A stretch of 64,000 nucleotides of DNA from Haemonchus contortus (Eukaryota > Nematoda > Chromadorea > Rhabditida > Trichostrongylidae), in the NCBI GenBank assembly GCA_000469685.2, contig LS997565.1, positions 4,118,005 through 4,182,004 of the forward strand, in the 5' to 3' direction. Position 1 is the stretch's first letter. Each line of letters opens with the position of its first letter. The translations under genes were made by a program, and so were the position numbers. Below the pieces are notes generated by a model that worked only from the letters and a program-made list of their open reading frames with translations, was not told where the DNA came from and made no database searches. Shown here piece after piece: positions 33,212-45,900 of this stretch.

Positions 33212-36200
33212 ATGGCTGCCATGGTTGTTATGCGGACTGCAACTCTATTGGCTCTAGCCCTTGGAGTTGCAGATGCTACAACGGACGGCTGGGTTCACAA
33301 GTTTGGCTACTCCTACAAGGTAAGCACTGGTGTTCAAAAATGATTTCTTCTTGCTTCCTACGCTGATCAGTCTATCTCTCTGTCTCACACTTCATTTCTT
33401 CCGGAGGAAACAGTTAGGAAGTTGAGACTCGAGCCAAACTGTCTATAGTGAACCACCTATAGAAGGAAAAACTGATGAGTCCGCCTACAAAACTGCCTAT
33501 AGTCCTAACCTCATAGATCATACCCAGAACTGAATGTACACTGGAGGGGAACAAATCCTGTACGAGCATTCATTCCTACAGGCTACAGTGTAGGTCGTAA
33601 ATCCCTGAGAATCAGAACCAACAGCGATTGGTCTTCGTGCGGCAGCCTGGTTTATCCAGTGTTTTTGCAAACACTGTTCGCTCTGAGCAAGTGCAGATTC
33701 CTCTCAACAAGAAAAGCCAGACCATTAAGCTGGCAGCCAGTTGCTTTGCTGAAGGACAAATTTGGCTGGAGGAGAGCAACCTTGTACGCAATTTACGCCT
33801 AGTGCGAAGAATGACAATTGCGACTTTTAGATATCAAGAACTGGATTAGAAACAAGATTCCAAGGATATTATTGAAATGGGTGATGCACAGTGAAGCAGA
33901 CTATTACGAAAGACCTTCGCAAGTTGTGAGATGTGGGATCCTAACCCCGAACGGCTTGCCGCGTGGGGTCGAATACAATAGTTGCAGTTTTATGGCGCTA
34001 GACAATTGATAAATGTTCGCAGTATGTGGCCTAGCAAGTGTGAAAATTCGGGGACGGGATCCGTTACCGTGCAACCCAGGTTCCTTCCTGTCCTCCCTGC
34101 GCTGGGTCAAAAATTGCCTAATCGGGTTGCTATGCGGCTCATAGACCGGCTTCATCGACGTTCCAAAGACGAACGCGTCTCTTTAGCGTTTTAAAGGCTA
34201 TACTATTTAGAAGAAGGCACACATGTTGCAAATAAAAAGAACTAGGCGTGACTCATATATTAGTGGGATGCAAGTTTTGGCCATTCTGGCTAACGGCAGG
34301 TTGCTCTTCACGGAAATGTCCGCGGCTGAAACTGGATACCGCGTCCATACAGTTTTCCTACGGTGATCTCGCATATCCACCTATTTTCACTGTTTTTGAA
34401 AACATCCATATTTTACGGATACTCCGATCAACTGATCTCTACCACAACTTCGCCTTTTAACTCGAAAATAATAGCCTAGAACTATCGTTAAGTGTGACTT
34501 TGAACTACTCTTGTGAAATTAAATGGTGTTATTCATCTAGATGTTTGAACACACTGCTACATTCGACGAAGCGGAAGCCCGGTGCGTGGCTGAAGGAGGA
34601 CATCTGGTTTCTATACACAACCATAAAGAAAACGAGCTCCTTCACGGTAGGTTACATACAGCTTGCGCAAAGCTCATCTGATAAAAAACCAGAATTTTGG
34701 AAAAAAAAACAAAAATTCCTCAATCGGGTGCAGTTTTGAGAAAAAGAGGGTGTGGGTTTGGGACCTTCGCGACCTTGACTAGGTCCCTCAAGTGAAAGCG
34801 AAAACATGAGGACATTACACTTCACATATCGTCATGAAAGAATAAAGAGTCGAGCCTTTGGTGTAAATCATTAGGTAGTTGGGATAAGCCCCATTTTCGA
34901 CTTCCACTCACAATCGTAGGGCGTGTCGGATGCGTTTTCGGTCTATGCAATGCGGTGTCCAGCGGGAATATCAGCGCTTCCGTTCGGGGAAGAATTATGC
35001 AAGACGAATTCCGGAAAGAGATAATGCATGGCCCCAGTCTAGCTATACAGAAGAGCGAAGCGTTCGTGGATAGAAAATGGAGCAAATGGATGAGTGGATA
35101 AAAATTTACCAATTTTAGGGTTCGATCGCAATAAACCTTATCATTGCCTTTTTTACCGTGATTATGGGTTAATAATAAGAAACACCCCAGGTTTCCATTG
35201 AAGGTTCACTCATTCCGCCTGCTCAAATAGCGTTATTTCAGCGATCACGGGGACAGACGTGATTCCCGTGGCCCATGGTTATTTCGCTTGGATTGGCTTA
35301 CGACAAAAGAATTGGCCTAAAGACAAAAAGTGGACATGGACTGATGGAACGCCGGTGGATTATCTGAACTGGGCTCCTGACGAACCTAATAACTATAACA
35401 ATGCAGAGCACTGCGCACAGGTTATTGTTTTATTCATATCAGCGATGGAATCATCACCCAAAAGTAATCGTCGCTAGAGAACAGGAGTTTGGATATGAGC
35501 ATGGCTTCGAGGTTCTAGGCTCATTCTATAAACAATCGAAAAAAAGAGAACAGTAGCGGTCAGAAAAATTCGCCGAAACAGTTTGCTGTAGCTATTCGCT
35601 TACTTGCTGGACCGATTTTTTTAAAAATTTTATATGTCATATGTAGCGCTGTCACAAACAAAATACATTACTTTCAAGGGAGGTAAACTTCAGAAAAGCT
35701 TGCAAAAACCAGGCACAGAGAAGAAGCATTCTAGCAAGAAAATTGTGCAAGAAAACAAGAAACTGCTTAAATCAAAACCATAGCTACTGCGAACAGTTGA
35801 TATTTCATCGGGAGGCCACGACTTTTGATGGATGCTGCTTAGCAGGACGGCACTGATACGATGAGCTTCTGAAGAATGGCAGTCGTTATGGTTCCTTGCC
35901 TTCGCAAGTGGAGCAAACTTTGGATCACTGTTGCTGCACGGCTACTCGGCTCACGGTCTCTCCAACTCTTCTCTTCAGTGTTCGATTGGATTGAGGTCTT
36001 GAGATAATTCGACAAGTTTAAAAGCCTCACACTTTTCTGCTGAAACGCGTCTTCCGCAGTATGAGAGGTATGTTCTTTATGCTGCAAAAGATGCGCTCAA
36101 CAGATGGGCCATTGTCCTGCCGCAAAATCTTTGTGGCTGGCATTTTCGCCTCCGCCCATGACAAGAATTTTTGAAAGACTTAGTTTCGGTTATGTAGCTT

Positions 36201-37607
36201 TGAATGGTCAACCCGCCTTCGATTTCAAGAATGAGACCCATTCCTTCGAGAGAGAATGCACCGTGCACAATTACCGATCCTTCTCCCTGTTTGACAATGG
36301 GTTTGGTCATCTCGGATTGTATCCATCACCAATACGACGTCTCACATACTTGATCAGAAGAGGTTGGCTTTGCTTTCATCGGTAGACAGAACCGTGCTCC
36401 ACCCAATTGAAAGCAAAGCCAACTAAATAAATAAGCCGTTAGATGTCCGGTGCAGGCGGCGGCAAGCAAGCTCTACTCATGCTTTTCTGTTCTTCGGGCT
36501 GATCAGCGGCTTTATAGTTGGATGCCTCCCAACCGACCTTGCTGCTGTAAGCCTTCCTGCTACGGCCCCTCCACTTATTTTAGTTCAACACTGGCATTGA
36601 ACTCACTGAGATGACGATCCTGGTCAGCCAGAGAACGGCTTATTCATTTAGTAAGGTATTCATTTATTTTCATGCCTCTAGACGACATGCTTACTTAAAC
36701 ATGGGCGTAGTAAGTTAAGGAAAACAAAGCCGGGAAAAGAAGGAGACCAAAAAATGTAAAGGGAGTGAAAAAAACAAAAGACTGCAGGATCAACCCAGAC
36801 ATAGGTCTTGGATAATATTGGGCTGGGCCAAACAAAAATCTCAAAATAGACCCAACTTTTCTAGAGCTTATGCTGCCGAGTAGATGTTGAGCACGGCCTG
36901 CTGTTCTTGATGCGCTAACTACCGTGTTCGTCTAGCGGAAACGAGTGAGAACAAATGGCAGAATGTGTTCTGGAATCTCCAGTATTTCGCCATCGTTGTA
37001 CCTCTCATTCCTGCTTCCTTCGTATACACTGAAGTTTTACATGTGGCTTTCGAAGTTTCAGCTTTCTCAACTATCGAGGTAAGTCGTTCGCGTCGAAAGG
37101 ACGAGAATCGCAAAATGTGCGCACGCTACAATGACACAAGGGGAAATTAGCCGTTGAAAAAATATCGATTGGTATCTTGTTAAGCACTGGCGAGACTATA
37201 TGTGTTATATTGTTAACAATATTGAAGGACAATAAATATCAAAATATAAGACAAATCGGTCAAGCAGTAGAAAAGCAATTTATAGAAAAGAATACCGGCA
37301 AATGCTTTTGACCGTATTTTCACCAGCCAAACTTATGCAAAAAACCGATCTCATTTTGAAAAAAAAGAGAGAGAAAAAGGAGAAAGTGAGGAAAAGAGAG
37401 GGAAAGAGAGAGAGAAGTATAGGCACCATGGCATCACAAATGTCTAGGATTTCTAGGGCTTTGTTTGAGCAGTGATAATCTTATTTTCAGGTTTACAACG
37501 ACCCAAAAGGTCCATTTTATCAAAAAGGTAAAGAAAAATGGAATGATTATTATTGCAATGCGAAAATGATGTTCTTCGTCTGTAAGAAGAGGAATATTGA
37601 GTGCTAA
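33212..37607 (+). CDS. CTL-A, secreted C-type lectin, 169 aa, four exons
   Basis: Exons 33212-33319, 34541-34646, 35242-35420 and 37491-37607 join with GT-AG introns of 1221, 594 and 2070 bp in phases 0, 1 and 0. Exon 1 encodes a signal peptide (MAAMVVMRTATLLALALG, cleavage probably after VADA). The rest is one C-type lectin domain: MFEHTATFDEAEARC (Cys1), GYFAWIGLRQ, KKWTWTDGTPVDYLNW, DEPNN (EPN, mannose-type Ca2+/sugar site), EHC (Cys3), KWNDYYC (WND, Ca2+ site; Cys4) and MFFVCK (Cys2). The extra N-terminal Cys pair of long-form domains is absent. An in-frame ATG at 33128 lies only 5 bp after the TATA box, so 33212 is the better start. Likely role is extracellular carbohydrate binding. Nearly identical to CTL-C; intron 3 holds a Tc1 remnant. 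Confidence 0.9.
35800..36420 (-). pseudogene. Tc1-like transposase remnant in intron 3 of CTL-A
   Basis: Minus-strand translation gives VLSTDESKANLF (first catalytic Asp block, about 36395-36360) and GEGSVIVHGAFSLEG (about 36287-36243). It ends REPSSRAATVIQSLLHL, a C-terminal block near 35900-35950. Stops and missing segments show it is dead. The same remnant, slightly better preserved, lies in intron 3 of CTL-C (57630-58265), so the insertion predates the split of those two genes. Confidence 0.75.
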
Positions 37608-38944
37608 TGCCGTGCGCTGTACAACCTTTGAAAGCATGAATCATTAATGAACACTGTTGTTGCATCCAGCTATCATTGGCGATTGCCGCTTTCCGTTTGA
37701 CTCTTTTCTCCGTTGCTGGTTAATATCAAGTCTCTATTGCCCTGCAGTATAACCACCAATTGATGATCGCTACATCAGGAGTTGGAACTGCCAAACAAAC
37801 AAACCAATTACACGAGAACCGGTTACATTCATTCGGCGTTAAGCCTACCTCAGTAGATTTCAAGAGTGACCTAACTCAGCGACTCCCATTAGGTTATTCC
37901 CGTAGATGTGTATCGGATCCACTCACTGATGCGCTCTGTTTTCCTGCTGAGATCAATTGTATTAGGCTCTTCGGAAAGTATGTGTGAAAAACTTCAACTG
38001 GCCCAGATTTCTCCCTGGATTTTCTGGAAGCTTCCATTGAAATATCATAAAAGTACACTACTCCCATAGAATACCAAATGATTTCATGACATCCCAGTCC
38101 GTTCCTCAAAACGAGTTTCAACTTCGATCACTTGCTTCACATCCCAGTCCGTTCCTCAAAACGAGTTTCAACTTCGATCACTTGCTTCCCGAGAATTTCC
38201 CGGAAGCCTTCGGGATTCCATGTAAAAACACCAGGAAACAAAACAGAACACCACCCAGACTACTCTTATGCATAAGAAGTCCGGCTACCCTGCAGCCCCT
38301 TCTCAGCCGTCCTGTGCACATCTCGCTCTAACTCTTCTTTGAATGAAGCAAGAAGGTAGAAGATGAATCTCGGCTTGGCTGCGATATCGTGAAATCTCCT
38401 GGAAATTTATGGGAATACAGGTATGCGAGCAGCGCTCTTTTACGGTACTTCAATAGAATCTTCTGGAAAACGTGGATCATTGCAGGATTTCCGACAGGTG
38501 TTTCCACACAGCCTGATGACTCCACTTAAACTTTCGAGAAGATTCATGTAAAAAATATACTACCCAACTGCGTTCGATAATGATACAGCCACCTATGAAT
38601 TTCACCAGAACTCACCCAGGGCACATCATAAAAAGTTCCAGTATGGAAAGTGTGCCGTATCTGGACCGTAGTATTTAGACCACTAGCAAGTTCCATTTCA
38701 GAAACATAGGGAATTTTCCCCTTCGTATTCTAGAAAAGGTCACTTTGCCCACGTTCTAAAATGGTACAGCCATTACCCAAATCATTTTATTTGGCAACTA
38801 AATGATGATGATGAGAGGGAATTGCATGACAAAATACCTAATTGGCCCCCACTCCTTCGAATAAGCTCGGAAATATGCTTGCCTAAGCTAAAGTGAAGGC
38901 TATCAATGATTCCTGGTCAACTTGGTGTCAAGCAAAGATTTTTT
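37608..38944. other. 3' flank of CTL-A, shared with CTL-C and partly CTL-B
   Basis: No gene. The sequence aligns with 60514-61790 and in part with 48299-48800. It contains a loose recurring motif of the form TTTCCGGAAGCTTCxxxATTTCATG(A/T)AA, ACACTAC, spaced 100-130 bp, which looks like an old minisatellite. Confidence 0.5.
38089..38188. repeat. Perfect 50-bp tandem duplication
   Basis: Two adjacent identical 50-bp units (38089-38138 and 38139-38188), each starting ACATCCCAGTCCGTTCC and ending CACTTGCTTC. The equivalent position beside CTL-C (around 61018) has a single diverged copy, so this is a recent local duplication. Confidence 0.9.
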
Positions 38945-39400
38945 TCTTCAGCTCGCTGATGCCTACAAATCTCTTGTCTCCCTCACCTTGCCATGATTCC
39001 TCATACGTTTTCCATCGAATTCATGTAGGGCCGTTAGCCGACTAGGAAAAACGCCGATTTGGTGCCGACTAAACCAAGCTTGGGTGCTCCGGCTGACGTG
39101 AATCGGGGCGTTATCGTGCATGAATGCGAGGTTCCCACAACGCATCAGGACTCGATACCGAAGAGTTGAGCTTCTTCCGAGCAAAAAAAATGAAGATGTT
39201 CACAAGAGAAAACTGACGCCCATACCGAGACTCCTCCTCCCTTGAAATTTCGACAAAAACTTTAAGTTTATTCTTTCTCATATCGTACCAGTAAATCCGT
39301 TCGCCGTCTAGGCCACTACAATTAGATTATTCTTCATTCTCCAGGAAAGCAACTACTAGAGAACGAAGCATTAGGAGAAGGAACGACAGGGCATGAAAGG
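38945..39400 (-). pseudogene. Tc3-like transposase remnant downstream of CTL-A
   Basis: The minus strand reads a YWYDMRKNKLK-like block near 39300-39260 (diverged). It continues CGNLAFMHDNAPIHVSRSTQAWF (39142-39074), the second catalytic Asp region of Tc1/Tc3 transposases. Later blocks are scrambled. A matching remnant lies beside CTL-C at 61790-62300. None was found beside CTL-B. Confidence 0.75.
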
Positions 39401-39515
39401 CACCCTACTCCAATTCTGGGCAAAGGCTTCAAATTGAGCTTCAAAGGGGACTTGATTCCCGTAGATGACTTAGTCGTGATCGATCCTTTCTCGAAATTCA
39501 TCGCTCGTCTCATTA

Positions 39516-39626
39516 GCTGCTTTCATAGTCCGCCGACCGGGGCAGCGCTTGCCCCTTGTTAACAACTGAATCTTGCTCGATACCGTCGGCCGAGTAGTCC
39601 CACGGCCGGCGGACTATGAAATCAGC
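39516..39626. repeat. Short foldback, 111 bp
   Basis: Arms of about 22 bp (39516-39538 and 39604-39626) are inverted copies with the core TTTCATAGTCCGCCG. They enclose a 65-bp loop. The stretch is part of a segment of about 720 bp (39406-40133) present beside CTL-A but absent at the matching place beside CTL-C, where GGCACCC joins almost directly to TGACAACTCGCG. Confidence 0.65.
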
Positions 39627-39639
39627 CATTCCGGAAGTA

Positions 39640-41430
39640 ACGAACGACGTTCCTTACTTCTTTGGTTTATGCTCTGGAAGATTCCCGACGAAATTGTCGA
39701 CAACAGGGTGGCATCGGCCTAAATCTAAAGCGATTCTACAACTTGACAGCCCCTTTTTCCTTCTTTGTGAAGATCTGACCCTTCGCAAAGTCGGATAGCT
39801 TTCTTTATCCATTACCTGAATTTGGAGAATATTACACAAATGAGACAATTCTGAAAGGTGAAAATGAAATAACGGATCGGACCGGAGAAAGAATGGACGG
39901 AACGGAAAAAAAATAAAGGTGGCTGTAACATTTTGAAACTTTTGTCAAGTGATCTTTCCCAAATAAAAATGAGGGGGGAAGTTGTCAATGTTCTTGAGTG
40001 GAACTTGTTATTTTCTAAAAGTTACGGTCCGAATGGGGCTCACTATTCATTCTGAATTTTTTTTCAGAAGTGCCCTGGAACGTGAGATTCAGTGAATTCC
40101 ATAGGTGGCTGTATCATTATTCAACACAGGGTAAGTGACAACTCGCGCTAGAAGCTGTATTCAGCACTTACAAAACGCTGTAATTATTCGTGTTTATGAT
40201 TCACCTAGCCGGGGAAAATGCAGATCGATCAGTTTCACGTATGAGGAACATATCTTATTATTATAAATAGTACCCGATACCGTGCATTGAAGAAATCCAA
40301 GTCGAAAGATACTATGTATATGCTGCAGAACATTCCGCTTAACATCAATTGCAGTGAAGATACAGAATGCTAATCATCTACCGATTCACTGAATTTCTCA
40401 GAGCTTACCCTTCCGAAAGAGTAGATGCGCCTGACCCAACACTGTAATGAAGCGGATGAACAAGAATCAAACTATGCTGGATGTACATAGAGCATGGTCT
40501 CACAAAGACCAGCTTGCTATACTCTTTCGCTAGTTTTTCCACTTTAGGTATGGGCAACAGTAACGCAATGCAAGTCAGGGTCGCTGAAAAATTGAACAAA
40601 AAGAAACTGATTACTTGACTAGAGCCCTATGCAGCCAGCTCCTCGAGCTCGAGTGAGGCGGCAACTGTGGTGGGCTGCCTAGAGCTGTCGCTATTCTCTG
40701 TCGTGAATGAAAAAATGTAGCGCATCACATCTAACTGTTTTTTGCCAAATCTCTTCCATCTGCCTATCGATACACATGTTCTAAATACTCCATTTCCAAT
40801 CTATAATAATTTGCTTTACAAGAAAACTTGTGCAGGAAGAAAGTATAAGATCCATAAAAGATATAAGAATGAGCAGGTGAAGTCTTCTACAACTCAATGC
40901 CGATGGAAATTATATAGAACGAGGTAAAAGAGTCATACAAGATTTACGAACGAGTAGGTATAAAATTTGACTCTAACTGCAGTGGTTTCAAAGCTGGCCA
41001 TTCGATTATGGGACGCAAAGCAAATAAATCTATCTAAAAATAGATTAGAATAGATAAAATCATGTTTCGTCCCATTGCATCGAAGGTAAATGACAACCAA
41101 AAATTTCGAAGTCCGGTTCTTTTTCATCTTGTGATTATTGCATATGATCAAACCGAATTCAAAAATCTACTTTCTCTTCAAGATATCAACCCTTCTCAAC
41201 TGAATTGCAGTAAATGTGGGAGCATCTGGAAAACATCGCGAATCAATCAACCAATAACATTAAGAAGAAATTGAGGAAAAGTAAAAGATGGTAGCGGTGC
41301 TGCACAACTGCCACGTTCTTCATTCGCCTTCGCGCCTCGAGTGCGTCATACGATGACCGTAGACTACTGGTTCAACATCGTTTCTATTTGTAATTATCTT
41401 AGAACGCAGGTCCCGAAATGTGACATTCAT
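39640..41430. other. 3' flank of CTL-A, no gene
   Basis: After the insertion described above, 40134-41300 aligns with 62300-62780 and 63497-63950 beside CTL-C and with parts of 49080-49960 beside CTL-B. No reading frame stands out. It includes the empty site of the mariner found at 62782 (CATCTGCCTATCGATACAC near 40760). Confidence 0.5.
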
Positions 41431-41439
41431 GATAAACTA

Positions 41440-42003
41440 TTAGGTTGGCGCATAAGTCTTGGTACATTCTCCACTCATCCACTTGGCTGATGAGGTATCC
41501 ATACTCCATATCTCCACGTCTTTCCGAGGCGATGCAAGTGGACAGCTACTGTCTTATGATGGCTATTAAGCTCCTGTGCCAGCTCGCGGGTACTACGACT
41601 GGAATCCTCTTCAACAAGCTCTAGAAAGAGGTCGTCATTAAGCTCAATCTCCCCGATCGTGGTTCTTCGGTCAGGTCAAAGTGACCATTTTCAAACTTGT
41701 GGTATAAATTTTCCCAAGTTGCCGTGTTGTGTGAGACAGTGGAGGGTCCCACCGCATCATGTTCCTTGTCGCATGCTTCGCACTGACTTTTCCTCTGAGT
41801 TCATAGAGTAGAAGCAGTCTAACTTGCTTTGAGTCGAGAGCAATTGTTTCAGCCATGACCGTTGAGAAAAGCTGCGGCGGGTATGGTGTGATGAGCGCAT
41901 TGACCTGCACTAACACATGTTTCGCAATGAAGATGTCAAAGCAAGCCCCAAAGATTTCACAACATGGAAACCAAAAAGTACAAAGACTTACGCCCTAACC
42001 TAA
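41440..42003 (-). mobile_element. Internally deleted mariner, about 564 bp
   Basis: The left end reads TTAGGTTGGCGCATAAGTC after a TA (41438-41439). The right end is the inverse of TTAGGTTAGGGCGTAAGTC and closes at 42003. Inside, the minus strand encodes a mariner N terminus, MAETIALDSKQVRLLLLYEL, from about 41856, followed by scattered DNA-binding-domain remnants. The catalytic domain is absent, so this is a non-autonomous deletion derivative. It has no counterpart beside CTL-C within the window. Confidence 0.8.
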
Positions 42004-42265
42004 AAGTTAACGGGCTACTTTTTGAGGGAATATTCCCAAGAAGACCACATTGGGAAACGAGCTGAAGGAAATCGAGAAGAGTCAACTCCGACTGCGCAAT
42101 TACTATTGCCCAGGAATCATAGTTTGGTACCCCTGTCGAAATCCGCTCGGCATACCCAAGCTTCGTACGCTCCGAGGTGAGATATGCAGTTGATGCTCGA
42201 CTCATTCAAAAAAAAATGGACCGCATAAGTTATTCCATGGATGAAATAACGTTCAAACTGAATCT

Positions 42266-42282
42266 CCCCCCCCCCCCCCCCC
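42266..42282 (+). repeat. Run of 17 C
   Basis: A homopolymer of 17 C bases just upstream of the CTL-B unit. Length is prone to sequencing error. Confidence 0.9.
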
Positions 42283-42639
42283 TGATGCACAACGTAATCC
42301 GAATTTTTTTCTTTCTTTCGAATTTTTCTATACCGTTTTGGCCACGCATTCTGAACTAGCTATCGCCCGTCTTCCACATTGAAGCGGCATTATAGCCAGT
42401 AATACTTCGCTTCATTAATTTCTTCCCCTTGTTCAGAACAGTGAAGGACTTTGTTTAAATGGGGAAGTCCCAAGTATCAAATGCTTAGTTGACCGTCAGA
42501 TAAAAATTCAACCTCATCACGGCAAGGAACAGCTTTACAGCGCATCTGTTTTGAAGTATTTATTTTCCGTGGAAATGAAAATAAATAGATATTAGAGTCA
42601 ATCAATTTTTGAAAATCATTTCTCGACATGGCAGCGTTT

Positions 42640-42869
42640 TTTCCTTGAAATGTATAAAAGTATTCGGGCGAACCGTGAGAGCCTTATTAGCTATGTACTG
42701 CATGAATTGCAGTGTAAAGAATGGCCACACGTCGATCAAGCATAACATTTCAACATTCTTACGCCTCAAAAAATTTATATACTGAAATTTTGCTTTTGTT
42801 GTATTTTGGAAAGAATTTATGTGCTGACTCATTGGAAAGGTTCACAATAGAATCGCTCAGTGTATAAAT
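42640..42869 (+). promoter_or_regulatory. Promoter region of CTL-B with TATA box
   Basis: TATAAAT at 42863-42869, 75 bp before the ATG. The shared block TATTCGGGCGAACCGTGAGAG (42660-42680) and GCATGAATTGCAGTGTA lie 150-200 bp upstream, as in the other two lectin genes. Alignment with CTL-C continues upstream to about 42440. Confidence 0.6.
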
Positions 42870-42943
42870 GTTTTCAAAATTGTACAGAGCAGAGACCCTG
42901 ACACCCTCGACTTCATCATTTATTTCTGACTGTTATAGAAAGC

Positions 42944-45900
42944 ATGATTGGCATAGTTGGTATGTGGACTGCTACTCTGTTGGCTCTAGCATATGGAGCT
43001 GCAAATGGTATACCCAAAGGCTGGGTGAACAATTTTGGCTACTCCTACAAGGTAAGCATAGCTGTTGAAAAATGGCTTCTTCTTGCTTTCTACCTTGATC
43101 TCTCTGCCTCTCACTTTATTTCTTCCACACTAAACAGTTAGGAAGTTGAGACTCGAGCCAAACTGCCTATCGTGAACGACCATAAAAGGAATAACTGACG
43201 TGTGTCCCAAAAAACTGCTTATAGTCCTAACTTCACAGATCATACTTACCATTAGAGGTGAGGCATTTCCGTGGGCTACAGTGCAGCTCGCGCATCCCTG
43301 AGGATCAGAACTTCGAGCTGGATTGTGCTTCGTGCAGCGGCCTGGTTACTCGAGTGTTTCTGCAAAGACTGTTAACTCTGAGCTAGTGCAGATCTCTTTC
43401 AGTAAGATTAGCCGGACCATTAAGCTGGCAGTCAGTTGCTACATATGCTGAGGGACAAATTTGGCTGGTGAAGAGCAACCTCGTAGCAATTCACCCACAA
43501 AGAGCAGCGCAAAAAGTGGCAACTACACTACGTTAGGTTTCAACAGTGTTGGAAAAGAGGATGATACACAGTGAGGCGAATCAATCAAAACAAAGCAAGG
43601 GGCGAAAAATAGGGCCTTATCTATTCGCATGGAGCCAAATATGGCAAACGCAGTTTGAAGCCACTTGACAACTAAAAAAAGATTTGGCACCGTGGCCAAG
43701 CAAGCATGTGAGTTCGTGGAGAAGTTCTGCCACGCCAAGTCAAGTTATGTTGTAAAACTGGCTCAACCGTCGGGTCTTTTCTGCCGCAGAAGCACAGACA
43801 ACGCTAAAAATGGTTTCACAAATTTTCCAAAAGGGCAAACTTGTAGCCACAAGTGCGCTGTATGGAGCGCAGGGTCGAAAAACGCCAGGTTTGGAGCAAC
43901 ACAGGCTCAAGGGTCGTCTTTGTTCACGTCTACAGTCAGATATTGTCCATGGTTTTAACGGCGTCGTAGGTGCTGCATATTTACAACGAATTACATATGT
44001 TGAAAACTCATACGATACGGGTGGCTCACGATGGCAGTGGAAGACAAGTTTTGGCAATTTTGGCTTATGATAGCCTGCTATTTGTGAAAATGCAGACGAC
44101 CGAAACCTCATCTAAATAACGCTTACATACCATTTACGTTTAGCTGATCACGCTAAACCCCCTATTTTCACCGATTTTAAAAATATTCATATCAATGAGT
44201 TCTGCCAATTTTCGTTCCGTCACCACCGATCTATACTATTCTTTACCATAATTTCACGTTTTAACTCAAGAGGGGTAGCTCAACCGAACTATCGTTAATT
44301 ATGCCTTTGGTTGAGCCTCTAAAAAAACTTGTGATATCCGTTTAGGTATTTAATCACAGAGCTACATTCGAGGAAGCGGAAGCTGTGTGCGTGGCTGAAG
44401 GAGGACATCTGGCTTCAATCCACAGTCAAGAAGAAAACGAATTCATTTACAGTACGTTACATACAGCTCGGGCGGGATTCGACCTGTGGACAGAACGCCG
44501 AATGACCACCTCAAATCAGTAAACCAAGATCTGTGACACGCTCCGTCTTTAGCATCTATTTTAATTAGAAGAGTGGAATCATGGCGGAAAGTAGGGGTGG
44601 GAGGCGAAACAGCAAGCCGAGATCTGTAACAATGCCGAGACAATTCATATACGAGGTGTCCGGAATGTTGTAGCGTTAGATCAACTCGTTCCCACCCGAT
44701 TGCTTAAGGGCGAGAGTAGGGGAATTAGCTAGTCTGGCTTCCCTAAAATACTTCAAACTCATCAACTGGATGCAACTGAGAGGAATGGAGAGTAAGGACT
44801 CGGGGTTTCGCTACTTCGAATAGGTAGTTTCGGCAGAAGCAAAAACTTGATCGATATTATATTACTCACATATCGTCATCAATGATCAAAGATATAGCCT
44901 TTGGCATGAATCACTCCAGTTAGTCTCCAACTTCTCTCTTGCTTTAACCTCGGCATAGATGTTTCTGTTAAAATATTCTTGTGCCGTGCGAGGTTGTTAG
45001 GTGGAACTTTTATTAATCACAGCGGCCTAACGTTTCGACGTTCTCGTCGTCTTCAGAGGCCTAAAGCAATTCGAGACATTTGCACATTATCCAAAAAGCG
45101 CATTATCCCTTGGCGAACGTGACGGCGAATTCAAAACCCATAATTTGAAACATAACTCACCAAGGTTCCACCGCTCAAGCGGAATAAAATCCGCTGTCGC
45201 CACAAGCGACTGTCAGTAGCGAATGAGACTTATTGGCTGTCTCCCTTATACTTGTGATACTTGTGATAAGGAAGATCACGTTATAATGCTACTGAGTCAC
45301 AAGTCGCAGTGCGGTATATATGGCAAAAGATCGTTGGTTATGGATGGGCACTCATCTCTACCGTTCATTTTAGGATTTCTTTCGAAAATCCAAAACGCCT
45401 CTAATGCCTTTCTCGCTGAAATCTCCGTCTCCTGCGCTAATATCGTGCACTTAACTTCAAAGTTGTCAAGGTTATGCTCCTCAATTTTATGCCTCCCAAG
45501 CGCTGTTATCAGGCTGCCACGCCTCATACTTGCTAGATGTTCTTTTATTCGTGTAGCTAGTTGTCTCCCCGTTTCTCCGATGTATGTTGACCCACATGTC
45601 CGGCATTCTAACTGGTAGATCACGCCTATCAGGGCGCAATCCCCTGTTTTTCCGTAAGGACATATGATGCAATCTTTCGTTATGCACTGCTTGTCGTAGA
45701 GCCTATTCCGAACTAATAGCTGCTTGATTGCACCACATCTTGCAGCCCAGCTCTGGAAATGCTCCGGTGTACGGCACTGCTAACTTTGTCGGAGATGAAG
45801 GCAAGACATAGTGGTAACTTATTTCGAGGCGTAGCACGCTCCGTAATAGTGCAAGATTTTTTACAACTTTGTGACACCGTATAGCCGTTCACAGCAGCTA

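Noticed and set aside
45223..45618. 131-codon plus-strand frame
   Set aside because: Exact antisense of the GIY-YIG nuclease, which carries the recognisable motifs.
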